Shown: positions 18,743 to 27,074, counted from the stretch's first letter. The stretch: 64,000 nt of DNA from a bacterium (GCA_021823625.1 JAKANS010000005.1:18631-82630); one strand, 5' to 3'. Translations and numbers: made by a program. The notes: generated from the letters alone by a model not told the origin.

Positions 18743-19402
18743 ATGAAACAAACGTTTGAGTTGGCCATAGTTGATGACGATCTCTCGATCCTCGACTCCC
18801 TCAGCCAGGTTTTCGTGGCCGAGGCCGATTTTGGGGTAGGCCGGGTGTATTCATCACCGGCTTTGGCGTTGCGAGAAATACCGCAGTACAGGCCAGCCTT
18901 GGCCATCATCGACCTCTGGCTGCCCCGTTTAGATGGGATCGAACTCACCCGGCAATTGACCGCTCAATGCGGCGGCCTCAAGGTGCTCATGTACACCGCG
19001 TGCGCCGATCCGCAGATCGTCCTTCAGGCCATGAACGCCGGGGCCTTGGGCTACGTCATCAAACCGGTGCCAACAGTTCAGTTGCTGGAAGCTGTCCGCA
19101 CCGTTGTCTCCGGGAAGCCCTTTTTCCCTCCGGGCGTGGTCGATCTCCCGGTCCAGGCGATTCAAAGTCCGGCGCTGGCCTGGCACGGGCTACCCATCTC
19201 CCCACAACAATTGGAAATTCTCAAGCGCTACTTCCAAAACTTCACCTACCAACAAATGGGAGACAAGCTCCACATCTCCCCTCGAAGCGTCGATCCGCAA
19301 ATGAGCCGAATACGGATCAAATTAAAGGCACACACTCGCCGCGACCTTCAGGAAAAAGCTATCCACATTCTCCATCCTCCTCCTGGTGGGCTGCCGGTTT
19401 GA
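18743..19402 (+). CDS. NarL/FixJ-type response regulator
   Basis: About 219 residues from the ATG at 18743 (MKQTFELAIVDDD), chosen because the receiver domain starts immediately; an in-frame ATG at 18671 would add a non-homologous leader. Receiver domain: acidic pair Asp11-Asp12, phospho-acceptor Asp57 (AIIDLWLP), Thr85 (LMYTACAD) and Lys107 (IKPVP). C-terminal LuxR-like helix-turn-helix at about 150-210 (QLEILKRYFQNFTYQQMGDKLHISPRSVDPQMSRIRIKL). The HTH differs from the usual pattern: the normally conserved 'VK.H...I..KL' reads DPQMSRIRIKL. No sensor kinase is adjacent, so it is an orphan in this window. Confidence 0.82.
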   Translation: MKQTFELAIVDDDLSILDSLSQVFVAEADFGVGRVYSSPALALREIPQYRPALAIIDLWLPRLDGIELTRQLTAQCGGLKVLMYTACADPQIVLQAMNAGALGYVIKPVPTVQLLEAVRTVVSGKPFFPPGVVDLPVQAIQSPALAWHGLPISPQQLEILKRYFQNFTYQQMGDKLHISPRSVDPQMSRIRIKLKAHTRRDLQEKAIHILHPPPGGLPV

Positions 19403-19714
19403 CCGCCAAACCAATGTGCCGCCTTTGAATGCAATGGCTCCGAGGCCGTGTACGTAATTTTGTACGGTTGCAGGAAAAGCGGTTTTGGTGTAAGAAACGC
19501 ACTTGTGAACGCAGCCCATGATCCAAACGTCCCTGCGAGGCTTGGCTTTGAACGGACGAATTGGGACAAGCCCCCAGGCGGCGGATCAGGTGCCATCGGC
19601 GCGGCCCAAAGCGCGCCAATTCCCCGGAGCCGCGCCTCGGCGGAGCGCCATAAATCTCTTTCCTTTGAAAGCTGCCGGCTCTCGCACCCGATCAGTTTCC
19701 TGGACGAAACCGCG

Positions 19715-19890
19715 CCTCAGAAAAAGGCCAAACCCAAAGGGGTGATCGGGCCGGAAATGTGGGTGAAAATCGGCGACCCGCGCCCGGCCGATCCGGGCGA
19801 GCTGAGTTTCCTGGCCCTGGACACCAGTTCGCCTTACCTAGCGGAATACACCGGCCCCCAGGCCGGCAAAACCGCCCCAATGCTTATCCC
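19715..19890 (+). pseudogene. Probable C-terminal remnant of a conserved Verrucomicrobia protein
   Basis: Part of a plus-strand frame reading KAKPKGVIGPEMWVKIG, PADPGELSFLALDTSSPY and LAEYTGPQAGKTA. This resembles, from memory, the C-terminal fibronectin-like segment of hypothetical proteins common in Verrucomicrobia, which normally continues with a YYMLRW-like strand; here the sequence changes character at about 19890, about 70 bases before the IS element. The upstream part of the frame (19448-19710) looks non-coding. The rest of 19403-19961 shows nothing else I can support. Confidence 0.35.
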
Positions 19891-19961
19891 TTTGACACCG
19901 GTGACGGTTTTGGCAGCGTTCGGTCATGGCACGTCTCAACTTGGGAGGTTGTCAAATTCTT

Positions 19962-21341
19962 AGTTGAAAATTCTCTGAGCGGCCCGAGGTGGTTCATGTT
20001 AAAAAAGCTTTTAGAGTGAATTCGTCGTAGCGTGTTCGGCTTCAATGTTCGCCAGGACTGCACGGATGGCCTCATGGCCTTTAATGGTTCGGAAGCTCCG
20101 CTCCGCGTAGAGCAGCACGCTGGCCAGCCAGCGCCGAGCCATCCTGGAATTGCGATAGCGTTTGATGTTTTTCTCACAGGCCCGCACCCGCGAGAAGAGG
20201 CTCTCGATGGGGTTGGTCGCGTGCAGCGTCGTGCGCAGCAGCGCCGGGGCCTTAAGTCGGTGCAGCGTCAGCAGTTCCTGGAACGCTTCTAACAAGGAAT
20301 CGGCCGCCGACTCGTTGATGGCCCGCAGCCACTGCTCCAGCTCCCCCAGCAGTTTCTCGGCTTCTTTGTAATCGTTCTGCTCCAGCGCCACCCGAAAACG
20401 GCGGTGGGCTTCCTTGCGGTATTTCTTGGGCCGATGGGCCTGGAGATTGCGGTCCTTGTGGATCGTGCATCGCGGCACCAGCAGCTTGCGCCCGTAGCGG
20501 TCTTTAAGCGCCTTGGCCGTGCCTTTGCCCCCGTCAATGATGAAGAGCACCTTGGCATTGAGTTTGAGGCCGCGCTGCTCCAAATCCGCCAGCAACATTT
20601 CCCCGATCTCGGCGTTTTCGGTGGCTCCCTCCCAGAAGCCCAGCGCCCGCTTCTGGCCGCCGATATCCAGCCCCAGGGCCACCACGAAGGCCGTGCCGCC
20701 CCGATGCCCCGTGTCCAGGAACATCGCAAAGGGCGCGAAGTCCTCCAGACGCCGCTCGCGAAACTCTTTGAGCTTTTGGGTCGTCGCTTCCACCAGGCGC
20801 TCAGAAACAGCGCTGGGCGATACGCCAAAAGCCTGGGCCGCCCCCCCCACCGTTTCCCGATAACGCCGCGCCGAGAGCCCTGCCAGCGACTGACCCAGCA
20901 ACTGCTCGGAGAAGCCCTCCGTGTCTCGCATCGCCTCGTAGCTCTTGAGGCTGACCTCCTGGCCCCCGCGCCGCAGCCGCGGCCGTTCTACCGCCGCCTT
21001 CTGGCCCCCGATGAGCACGGACCCCGCCTCCGAGGCCCATTTGTACAAGCCCTCCCGCCGGGGTTGGTCATCCGGGCCAGCTCGTTCCTCGCGTTCCGCG
21101 TAGAGGATGAACTCGGCCAGTTCCCGCCCCAACTCCAGCGTCACCTCGTTGAGGGCCCGGCTGCCGGTTTGCATGATGTCGTGCATCCGCTGACGCATCC
21201 GCTCCTGATCGGTGATTTGCCGAAATCCGGCCATTGCTTTTTTCCGATTCTTAGTCTCAACTTTCATGGTGTGGCTCCTGTCTTGTTTTTTTGTTCAGCG
21301 TGGTTGTTACCACGCCGGGAGCCACTCTTCAAATTTCAACT
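19962..21341 (-). mobile_element. IS256-family insertion sequence
   Basis: About 1380 bp carrying one transposase gene on the minus strand. The proposed ends share AGTTGAAA (19962-19969) with its complement TTTCAACT (21334-21341), and the similarity continues inward imperfectly (GAGCGGC against GAGTGGC), as expected for short imperfect terminal inverted repeats of IS256. No clean 8-9 bp target duplication is visible: the flanks share only AATTC. The left and right flanks also belong to unrelated genes, suggesting a deletion or rearrangement adjacent to the element after insertion. The exact ends are uncertain by a few bases. Confidence 0.7.
20011..21267 (-). CDS. IS256-family (Mutator-type) transposase
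   Basis: 418 residues, full length for the family, with no internal stops. The N-terminal region (LGRELAEFILYAEREERAGPDDQPRREGLYKWASEAGSVLIGGQKAAVERPRLRR) is a Zn/DNA-binding segment, and the catalytic core carries candidate DDE residues in FLDTGHRGG (Asp about 195), FIIDGGKGTAKALKDRYG (Asp about 255) and ATNPIESLFSRVR (Glu about 363). RCTIHKDRNLQAHRPKKYR matches the conserved C..H...N segment of Mutator transposases. The intact frame suggests the element is recent or still active. Confidence 0.92.
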   Translation of the reverse strand: MKVETKNRKKAMAGFRQITDQERMRQRMHDIMQTGSRALNEVTLELGRELAEFILYAEREERAGPDDQPRREGLYKWASEAGSVLIGGQKAAVERPRLRRGGQEVSLKSYEAMRDTEGFSEQLLGQSLAGLSARRYRETVGGAAQAFGVSPSAVSERLVEATTQKLKEFRERRLEDFAPFAMFLDTGHRGGTAFVVALGLDIGGQKRALGFWEGATENAEIGEMLLADLEQRGLKLNAKVLFIIDGGKGTAKALKDRYGRKLLVPRCTIHKDRNLQAHRPKKYRKEAHRRFRVALEQNDYKEAEKLLGELEQWLRAINESAADSLLEAFQELLTLHRLKAPALLRTTLHATNPIESLFSRVRACEKNIKRYRNSRMARRWLASVLLYAERSFRTIKGHEAIRAVLANIEAEHATTNSL

Positions 21342-21649
21342 GAATTCAGGATAACCTCCAACTTGGCCGCGACTTTTGAGAACGAAAACTCTGTCTGCGC
21401 TGGTTTGCAAGCCGACAAACAACCGTGCGACCTCACCAAAGTGGTTTTCCAGGTTTCGGTAGGCGCGAGCGCAAAGCTCCTTGGGCACCGACTTCGATGT
21501 TCCATTCGGCCGCACCAAATGAGTTGGCCTGCAACTTTGCGCGTTCACCGGTGCCGGAGCGACGCCAAGCGTCTAAACTGGCCACCTTAATGACATCACA
21601 CACCCGACTGGCCGTCTTGCCAAGAAACAAGAGGCAGGTGTAGGTCGTA

Positions 21650-21781
21650 GGGCGCATCTCACTTTCTTGCAACTCCGGTGGGAATTCCGAGGAAAACCGG
21701 AGATTTGCCTTGGGATCTCTGAGTGAAATCATGTGAATTCCCCCGGAAAACGGAGGGTGTGCAAGAAAGTGAGATGCGCCC
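21650..21781. mobile_element. 132-bp MITE with perfect 22-bp terminal inverted repeats and 9-bp target duplication
   Basis: Left terminus starts GGGCGCATCTCACTTTC (21650-21671) and the right terminus is its exact 22-base reverse complement (21760-21781, ending GAGATGCGCCC). The element is flanked by the 9-base direct repeat TAGGTCGTA at 21641-21649 and 21782-21790. It encodes nothing. It interrupts the restriction-modification gene. A 9-bp duplication fits several DDE families; the terminal repeats do not resemble those of the neighbouring IS256 element, so the mobilising transposase is elsewhere. Confidence 0.9.
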
Positions 21782-22814
21782 TAGGTCGTAGCCTTGGAGA
21801 AAACTTGCTGGTCACCAAAATGGACGATGTGCACAAGATGTTTGCCAGCGGACAGAATTTCACGGAGCGCCTGGCCGTATTGAGCATTGAAGAATTTGTT
21901 GGGCAAGATGAAGCCAAGCCGGCCGGCCTTGGCTAGCAACCCAAGTCCGCATTCGGCAAATACAACGTAGATGTCGTAGTTGCCCTGGCTTGCGGCTGTG
22001 TAGGTATGATTGAAGTATTCGACTTCCTGTGGCTGCGAATCCTGCATCGTCTGGATGCGGACGTACGGTGGATTTCCAATCACCGCGTCGAAGCCGCCTT
22101 CCCATTCTGGTCCAATCGCCGGCGAGAGGGGCATTGCCTTCTCGCCCTTCCGCTTCTTGGAACCGTCGCTGCCAGGTAGCGGCACGCCGGGCCTGGTGTA
22201 GTCCAGGGGCGCAGCAGGCGTCTCGCGCAACTCGCCACTGGAAGTCGCGCGCCGGAATATTTGCGGGAACTCCGCCTGCCAGTCGAGGACGTTGATGCGG
22301 TAATGTTCCTCGTCGGTGAGAAGCGGGAGTTCGGATTGGTGGTAGAAATCCGGGCCGATGAGCGAGTTGCCGCACTTGATGTTGTCGCCGAGGTCGGGCA
22401 GGGCGCGTTCCTGGGAGAACCGGAAGAGGGTCTGGAGGCTTTGCCCCGTCTCGCCCTCCAGCACTTTGAGCCGCAGGGAGAGTTTGGTGACCTCGACCGC
22501 CTGCGTGTCAGTGTCCACGCCGAAGAGGTTGTTCAGGAGAATGCGCTTGCGCTCGGCGATGGTGAGTTTCCAGCCGCCGCTGGTCTGCACCAGGGCGGGT
22601 TTGCTGCCTTTCGCCCACTTCGCCGGGTCATTGGCCAGGTGGAATTGGAGATGCCAGTCCAGCAGGAATTGGTAGGCGCCGATGAGGAAGGAGCCCAAGC
22701 CGCAGGCGGGATCGAGGATGTGGCGTTGAGCGACGCGGTTGAGCATAGTGGTGGCGGCGCGAGGCGAAAGTGGGCCACGCTCGCCCTCACCCGCAACAAC
22801 CAGTTTTCCTCCTT

Positions 22815-22878
22815 CAACCCTCACCCGGCCTTCGGCCACCCTCTCCCACTCCGGTGGGCGAGGGTCCGGGGGAGGGGG
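22815..22878. repeat. REP-like palindromic repeat inserted in frame in the restriction-modification gene
   Basis: The plus strand reads CAACCCTCACCCGGCCTTCGG, CCACCCTCTCCC, then GGTGGGCGAGGGT and GGGGGAGGGGG: the 'CCCTCACCC..CTCTCCC' palindromic repeat common in intergenic DNA of many bacteria. On the minus strand it encodes a Pro/Glu/Gly-rich stretch (about residues 420-465 of the protein: PPPPDPRPPEWER, VAEGRVRVEGGKLVVAGEGERG) between the YTPTYIVDYIV block and the AdoMet motif, where relatives have a short link. The frame stays open. Confidence 0.55.
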
Positions 22879-24077
22879 AAGCGCGCTTGAAGAAACCGGT
22901 TCGCCTGAAGTGTTGCCGGAGATTTCCGCCAGCAGTTTCCCAACGGTCTGCCGGACGATGTAGTCCACAATGTAGGTGGGCGTGTAATAAACGCCGCCGG
23001 CCGTCTTCACCTCCGGCTTGTCGTCCACCACCGCGCGGTGGCCCTCGGTCAGGCGGATGACCTTGCCGAGAAATTGCTCATAGACCTGCCCAAGAATGTC
23101 GGCGGTGAGGACGGAGAATTCGTAGGGACTGTCGGGGTAGTAGAGGCTGCGCAGGATGTCGCGCAGCAGCTTGTCGTCGAGATCGAGGGACCGCGTGAGT
23201 TCGTCGGGATCTTCGTGCCGGCCCTTTTCCCTCTTGAAATGGAAGAGGCCGGAGTTGTAGCGGGCGGCGGCGGCCTCGAACAACTGGCACAAGCGCGGGG
23301 AGATGCGGTCGCCGTTTACGAACGCGCGCAGCCGGCCGTAGTCCTCGATGCCGCGGTCCTCGCCGATGCGAAGGAAGATGATGCGGTCAATGATGCGCTG
23401 GACGGCGAAGTTGAGTTCGCGCTGGCTGAGCTTCGGATTGCGGAGGGCGCGGTTCTCGGCCAGGCGCTTGCGCCAACCTTCGATGGTTTCAAGGAAAGCG
23501 TCGTCCACGGTGGTACCACGCTTGCCCTTGGAGCTTTCGGCGAACTTGTCGAAGGAACCTTTGAGGACGGCCTCGCGGGAGAAGACCGAAGCGATCCAGT
23601 CCCACTTCTCGCCGAGTTCGCGGAAGGTGCAATAGAAGATGCGGGCGGTGGCGGCGGGGTCATCCTGGTGCGGCTTGATCCGGCAGTCATAGACGGCGAA
23701 CTCCTCGAAGTCGCTGAGGATGCTGAGGGGAAGCTTGGCGGACCAGGCGTAGCGGCGGAGCTGGTAGGCGGGGCTGGGCTCGTCCTTGATGCAGACGGAC
23801 GGCTTCTTGGCTTCGAGGAAGAACTTGCGCGTCCCGCCAATGCGGAAGCCGTAGTCGGGCGCTTTCGTCGCGCCGCCGCCGCGAATCTGGTCCTCGTGAA
23901 TGACATCCTTATAGGCCTCGGCGTAGCCCTGCACATTGTCCACGTCCCAACCGAGAGCCTGGAAGAGCGGGTCGAGGAACTCGCGGCGGAGCTGGGTTTC
24001 GTTGTACTGGCCGGACTTGTAGGCGTCGCGTTGCTGCTCGAAGCGAGCGACAAGATCCAGGACGGTTTGGGGCGCAC

Positions 24078-24269
24078 TCATCGTTTCGAGTAAAGGGCAT
24101 TTCCCGGTTGCGAAAACACCGCGGTACCGGCGCCGGTTTCCTTCACACCGCCGTGGCCCAAGGCCTGGAAGCGGCGGACCTGGAAGCGCTGGGCTTCGCC
24201 CTTCTCGTGCCCGGTGACGTGCTGGAGGCACCAGGCGACAAAGCCCTCGATCGGTACGGCGTCCGGCAT
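24078..24269 (-). pseudogene. Possible N-terminal fragment of a second restriction-modification gene
   Basis: A 63-codon frame beginning MPDAVPIEGFVAWCLQHVTG and continuing EKGEAQ.F...FQALGHGGVKETGAG. This resembles the first 40 residues of large MmeI-like DNA methyltransferase/type IIG proteins (FV.WC..HI.GDEKGEAQIFL..LFQA.GH.GVKEAGA, from memory). Similarity ends at about 24150 and the frame stops at 24078, overlapping the start of the neighbouring gene. It looks like the scar of a deletion joining two adjacent R-M genes. Low confidence. Confidence 0.35.
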
Positions 24270-24417
24270 GGGGAGGTTGTAGCGAAGTGGGCGGCAGACC
24301 GGAAAGGAAAAGCAGTGGGCTGGCGATCCAATCGCGGCCGTGCCCGCACGAACTCGTCTTCACTCCGAATTCCAATTCTCGACGGGAAGCTCCCGAAGAC
24401 GCGGTCTGCAGCCGAAC

Positions 24418-25863
24418 TCAGCGTCCCGCAGACGCGCCGAGTCTCACCAACACCACGCACGGTGGGCGGATACGCGGGAGGTCCAGTCGCTGGTCCGCCG
24501 CAAGTTGACCGTGGGCAACGCTGCCGAGGTCGCGCCCGGCATCCACGGCCAGCACTTCGTACTCGGTGGCTCCCGCCCAAGGCACGCCGTCGAGGACCAG
24601 CGCGAGCGCATCGGCCGCCGGATCCAGGTTGCTGATCGTGACTCCAGCCTCCCGCCGTGCGGCATCCACGCCGGCCACGGCCGTCACGCGGCTCGAGCCA
24701 ACCACCGTGGCGGCGGTGCGCAGCGGCGTGTCGAGCAAACGCCGAAACGCCCGGAAGTCGTGGAACGTTTTCTTCGGCACGCCGTTGAAGTCGAACAGGC
24801 CGAAGCCTTGAATCTCGCCGGTGTAATAGTTCGCCACGTCCACCGGCGCGTCTAGGAGGAGCAGCAGCGCCGCCGCCGTGAACGCCGCGCCCGCCGGACC
24901 GTTCATCTCCGCGAACCACTCCTGGCGCGGCAGCCCCTGGCCTTCTTTCACCAGTGGCTGCCAGTCGTCGCGAGGCAGGTAGTTCCATTCGTTCAAATGG
25001 CTCTCGGTCTTCGTGAAACCGAAGTCGTCCAGCACCCGCCGCATCGCTTGCGCACGACGCGGCAGGTCCCACGGGTCACTCGTGTAACGATGCCAGGAAA
25101 AGAAATCGAGCGGCACGTGGTGGTCCCGGCACCAACTGAGAAACGCAGTTACGAACGGCGTGGGCGTGAAAGTCTCGCCCGCGAAATCGCCGGTGCCGCC
25201 CACCGCCGGACCGCCCACCTTCGCCTCCGGGAAGCGCGCCTTGAGGGCCTTGGCGGTGACCTCGAACAGCCGGAAGAACTGCTCGTCCGTGCCGGTCCAC
25301 ATGGCGGGCCGCACGTCCGGCTCGTTCCAGATTTCCCAGTACGCGATGGGTTGCCGGGCGCCGCCGGCCCAGCCTTCCGTGTAATGCCGCGCGATGCCCA
25401 CGCAGATCGCGGCCCACTTTTCCGGGTCGGTTGGCGGGTTCACGTAGTACTTGTGCGGCGTGTGCTCGATGCTTTCGCCGAGGCGATAAACGAGCCGCGA
25501 GCCGACATCCGCGATGGTCTGGAGATAATCGTCGGTCTGGCGGAAATCGTAGTTCTCCGGCAGTGCCGGGTCGTCGCGGAAATCGCGGAAAATCGTGTGG
25601 ATGTCCACCGCCTCGGCGTTGAGCCAGACGGTGTCGTGCAGGCGCGTGAACGGCACGCCGAGCTCGCGGTGGTAGGCCGAGAGGTCCACCGTGCCGCGAT
25701 AACAGAGCGGTCCGCAGTTCACGCCGTGAAGCGGGCGGATGACGCCGTTCGTCCGCGCGAAATCGACCCGCACCTCCGCCGCGCGCAACACCGAGCCGAA
25801 ACAGACCGTCGCCAGCCAGACCAGGCAGGCCGGCGCGAGCAAGCTACGTGGATGGGAGAGCAT
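24418..25863 (-). CDS. Secreted GH39-like glycoside hydrolase (beta-xylosidase/glucosidase-like)
   Basis: 481 residues from ATG at 25863 (MLSHPRSLLA), with signal peptide to about residue 28. The (beta/alpha)8 barrel of clan GH-A is recognisable: VDFARTNGVIRPLHGVNCGP, PFTRLHD, YRLGESIEHTP, acid/base Glu181 in AYWEIWNEPD, DFFSWHRY, and the nucleophile Glu292 in HLNEWN. A beta-sandwich-like C-terminal part follows (AATVVGSSRVTAVAGVDAARREAGVTISNLD). The family call GH39 (related GH51/GH5 barrels possible) comes from the 'RLHD' and 'WNEPD' wording and the overall layout. Likely cleaves plant-derived xylo-oligosaccharides; the substrate is inferred. Confidence 0.75.
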   Translation of the reverse strand: MLSHPRSLLAPACLVWLATVCFGSVLRAAEVRVDFARTNGVIRPLHGVNCGPLCYRGTVDLSAYHRELGVPFTRLHDTVWLNAEAVDIHTIFRDFRDDPALPENYDFRQTDDYLQTIADVGSRLVYRLGESIEHTPHKYYVNPPTDPEKWAAICVGIARHYTEGWAGGARQPIAYWEIWNEPDVRPAMWTGTDEQFFRLFEVTAKALKARFPEAKVGGPAVGGTGDFAGETFTPTPFVTAFLSWCRDHHVPLDFFSWHRYTSDPWDLPRRAQAMRRVLDDFGFTKTESHLNEWNYLPRDDWQPLVKEGQGLPRQEWFAEMNGPAGAAFTAAALLLLLDAPVDVANYYTGEIQGFGLFDFNGVPKKTFHDFRAFRRLLDTPLRTAATVVGSSRVTAVAGVDAARREAGVTISNLDPAADALALVLDGVPWAGATEYEVLAVDAGRDLGSVAHGQLAADQRLDLPRIRPPCVVLVRLGASAGR

Positions 25864-26212
25864 GACGTTGCTTACCGTCGCGGCGGGCGAATGGCAAGCC
25901 CGACCCCGCCAAAGCCTCATCCCAGTGCGGAAGCCACACGGCGGCCAAGGCCTTGGAAGCCGAGGGTGGGTGCGTTATATCGCGCGTAAGAAGACAAAGC
26001 GAGTTGCTCTTTCTGCATCGTGATTGCGCGAGCCGGAAATGGACGGAAGGCATGCCCCAGACAGAACGTTGAGTTAACCCAAGTGCATGGGGGCGAACTT
26101 GACTGAGTGGCACGGTCGTGTCAGCGTGCGTGCCCATGAAGCACCCCACTCCGTATTGGCTTTTGCCCCTGGCTTTGGCCCAACAATACTGTTCGGCATC
26201 ATTCGCACATTT
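25864..26212. other. Intergenic region with no supportable gene
   Basis: 349 bases between the divergent GH39 gene and the lipoprotein cassette. The GH39 promoter should lie here. A GTTGAGTTAAC sequence near 26068-26080 and GCCCAAC near 26178 look like isolated half-sites of integron recombination, but no paired stem could be built around them, so the left boundary of the cassette array is not fixed. Confidence 0.4.
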
Positions 26213-26491
26213 ATGAACACATCGCGCACTGCACTCAGCACATCAGCGGTTCTCCTTGGATTGAATCTCCTCGCCGGGTGTTGCACGGCACCTCACAGGC
26301 GCACTGATCCGAGTTTCCCGGTGGCCACCAGCCCTGAGCACCGATATGACGTTTACGTTGGTGACAAACGCTTCATAGTCGACTCCGTGCACTTTCAAGG
26401 TGACTGGGTGATCTTGGAGGGAGGCTATCCCGCTGCGAAGGCACTCTGGATACCTCGCGGGCGCGTCGATTGGATACAAGAGCCCAAGTGA
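26213..26491 (+). CDS. Small lipoprotein in an integron-type cassette (92 aa)
   Basis: ATG at 26213 gives MNTSRTALSTSAVLLGLNLLAGCC, a lipoprotein signal peptide with lipobox LLAGC (Cys about residue 23). The mature part (about 70 residues) reads RYDVYVGDKRFIVDSVHFQGDWVILEGGYPAAKALWIPRGRVDWIQEPK, a compact beta-rich domain of a kind common among hypothetical lipoproteins. The stop codon is 2 bases before an attC-type site, the arrangement expected for a gene cassette. Function unknown. Confidence 0.7.
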   Translation: MNTSRTALSTSAVLLGLNLLAGCCTAPHRRTDPSFPVATSPEHRYDVYVGDKRFIVDSVHFQGDWVILEGGYPAAKALWIPRGRVDWIQEPK

Positions 26492-26493
26492 TT

Positions 26494-26586
26494 GCCGAAC
26501 AAACCAGATGCAGCGAACCCGGCGATGGCGCTCCGGTTTGCAGTCGAGGATCAGGGGCGCCGGGTCACTGATCTGGAACGTTCGGC
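26494..26586 (+). other. attC recombination site of an integron cassette (first)
   Basis: 93-bp imperfect palindrome with attC architecture: R'' GCCGAAC (26494-26500) and R' GTTCGGC (26580-26586) are exact complements; the inner boxes CCAGATGCAGCGAACCCGGCG (from 26504) and CGCCGGGTCACTGATCTGG (26558-26576) pair as CCAGAT/CAG/ACCCGGCG with an unpaired G and a 3-versus-2-base spacer mismatch, the extrahelical pattern used for strand choice. The central loop is about 33 bases. It follows a short gene and precedes hicB. Confidence 0.85.
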
Positions 26587-26654
26587 GGTTTGCGCCACCG
26601 AGGTCTTGCCGGTGGACATCCCCCGGCGGCTGGGCATATGTTCCAGCCGCTGAT

Positions 26655-26855
26655 ATGCAAATTGAGCTTGAGCAAGAAGCGGACGGCCGATGGCTGACTG
26701 AGGTGCCTGAACTGCCTGGGGTGATGGCGTATGGCCGGACGAAGGAGGAGGCACTGGCCAAGGCCAAGGCCCTGGCCCTGCGTGTGATGGCCGATCGCCT
26801 GGAACATGGGGAGCCGATTCCGGAATTGACGGATGTGTTCTCGGTGGCTGCATGA
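26655..26855 (+). CDS. hicB: HicB-family antitoxin
   Basis: 66 residues from ATG at 26655: MQIELEQEADGRWLTEVPEL, then PGVMAYGRTKEEALAKAKALALRVMADRLEHGEPIPE. This is the HicB partial RNase H-like domain (E.DGRW...VPELPGV..YG.T.EEA...A). There is no C-terminal ribbon-helix-helix or HTH, so it is the short antitoxin form. The stop overlaps the hicA start by 4 bases (ATGA). The pair sits between two attC sites and is therefore a complete toxin-antitoxin cassette. Confidence 0.88.
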   Translation: MQIELEQEADGRWLTEVPELPGVMAYGRTKEEALAKAKALALRVMADRLEHGEPIPELTDVFSVAA

Positions 26856-27067
26856 GCCAGTGGGGATCAGCGAAGGCACGCTCGGTTTTGGCGGCGCTGT
26901 TGCGGATCGGCTGGCAGATCAAGCGACAGTCGGGTGGGTCTCACCGAGTCCTGGCACGGACAGGGTGGCCGGACTTCGTTTTCGCGTTCCACGACGGTGA
27001 GGAAATTGGCCCACGGATGCTCGCTCGGATCGCCCGGCGTACTGGCTTGCGGCCCGAGGACCTTTGA
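26852..27067 (+). CDS. hicA: HicA-family mRNA interferase toxin
   Basis: 71 residues: dsRBD-like HicA fold with the catalytic His in the loop SGGSHRVLAR (canonical GGSH), preceded by ALLRIGWQIKRQ and followed by FVFAFHDGEEIGPRMLARIARRTGLRPEDL. All family landmarks are present, so it should be functional: translation-dependent mRNA cleavage neutralised by HicB. The gene order is antitoxin first, the reverse of E. coli hicAB. It starts inside the end of hicB (ATGA), implying translational coupling. Confidence 0.88.
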   Translation: MSQWGSAKARSVLAALLRIGWQIKRQSGGSHRVLARTGWPDFVFAFHDGEEIGPRMLARIARRTGLRPEDL

Positions 27068-27074
27068 ACACCAT

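Larger units (their letters stand above)
21342..24081 (-). pseudogene. Disrupted type IIG (Eco57I-like) restriction-modification gene
   Basis: The intact part runs from ATG at 24081 (MSAPQTVLDLVARFEQQRDAYKSG) to a stop at 21781. It has an N-terminal nuclease-like region (LDPLFQALGWDVDN, FFLEAKKPSV: the PD-ExK lysine region), the methyltransferase with YYTPTYIVDYIV, AdoMet motif ILDPACGLGSF (usually GSGSF) and catalytic motif NPPYV (in DAVIGNPPYVR), and LPNKFFNAQYG. The frame is broken at KATT by a 132-bp inserted element that supplies a TAG stop; removing the element plus one copy of its 9-bp duplication restores KATTYTCLLFLGKT, the normal continuation. Further on, the frame shifts near 21460-21490 (WNIEVGAQGAL, then ARAYRNLENHFGEVARLFVGLQTSADRVFVL in another frame), and the gene ends at the IS256 element. 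The C-terminal specificity domain is lost. The gene is dead as a full restriction enzyme. Confidence 0.85.

Noticed and set aside
19448..19710. N-terminal part of a 171-codon plus-strand frame
   Set aside because: No ribosome-binding site or plausible protein sequence; only the later segment (19715-19890) resembles a known protein tail.
24108..24635. 175-codon plus-strand frame between the R-M gene and the GH39 gene
   Set aside because: Becomes Arg/Pro-rich and is antisense to the GH39 3' end; no similarity recognised.
26065..26186. A third attC site before the lipoprotein gene
   Set aside because: GTTGAGT and GCCCAAC half-sites are present but point the wrong way (GTT left, AAC right) and no paired stem with L boxes could be built.
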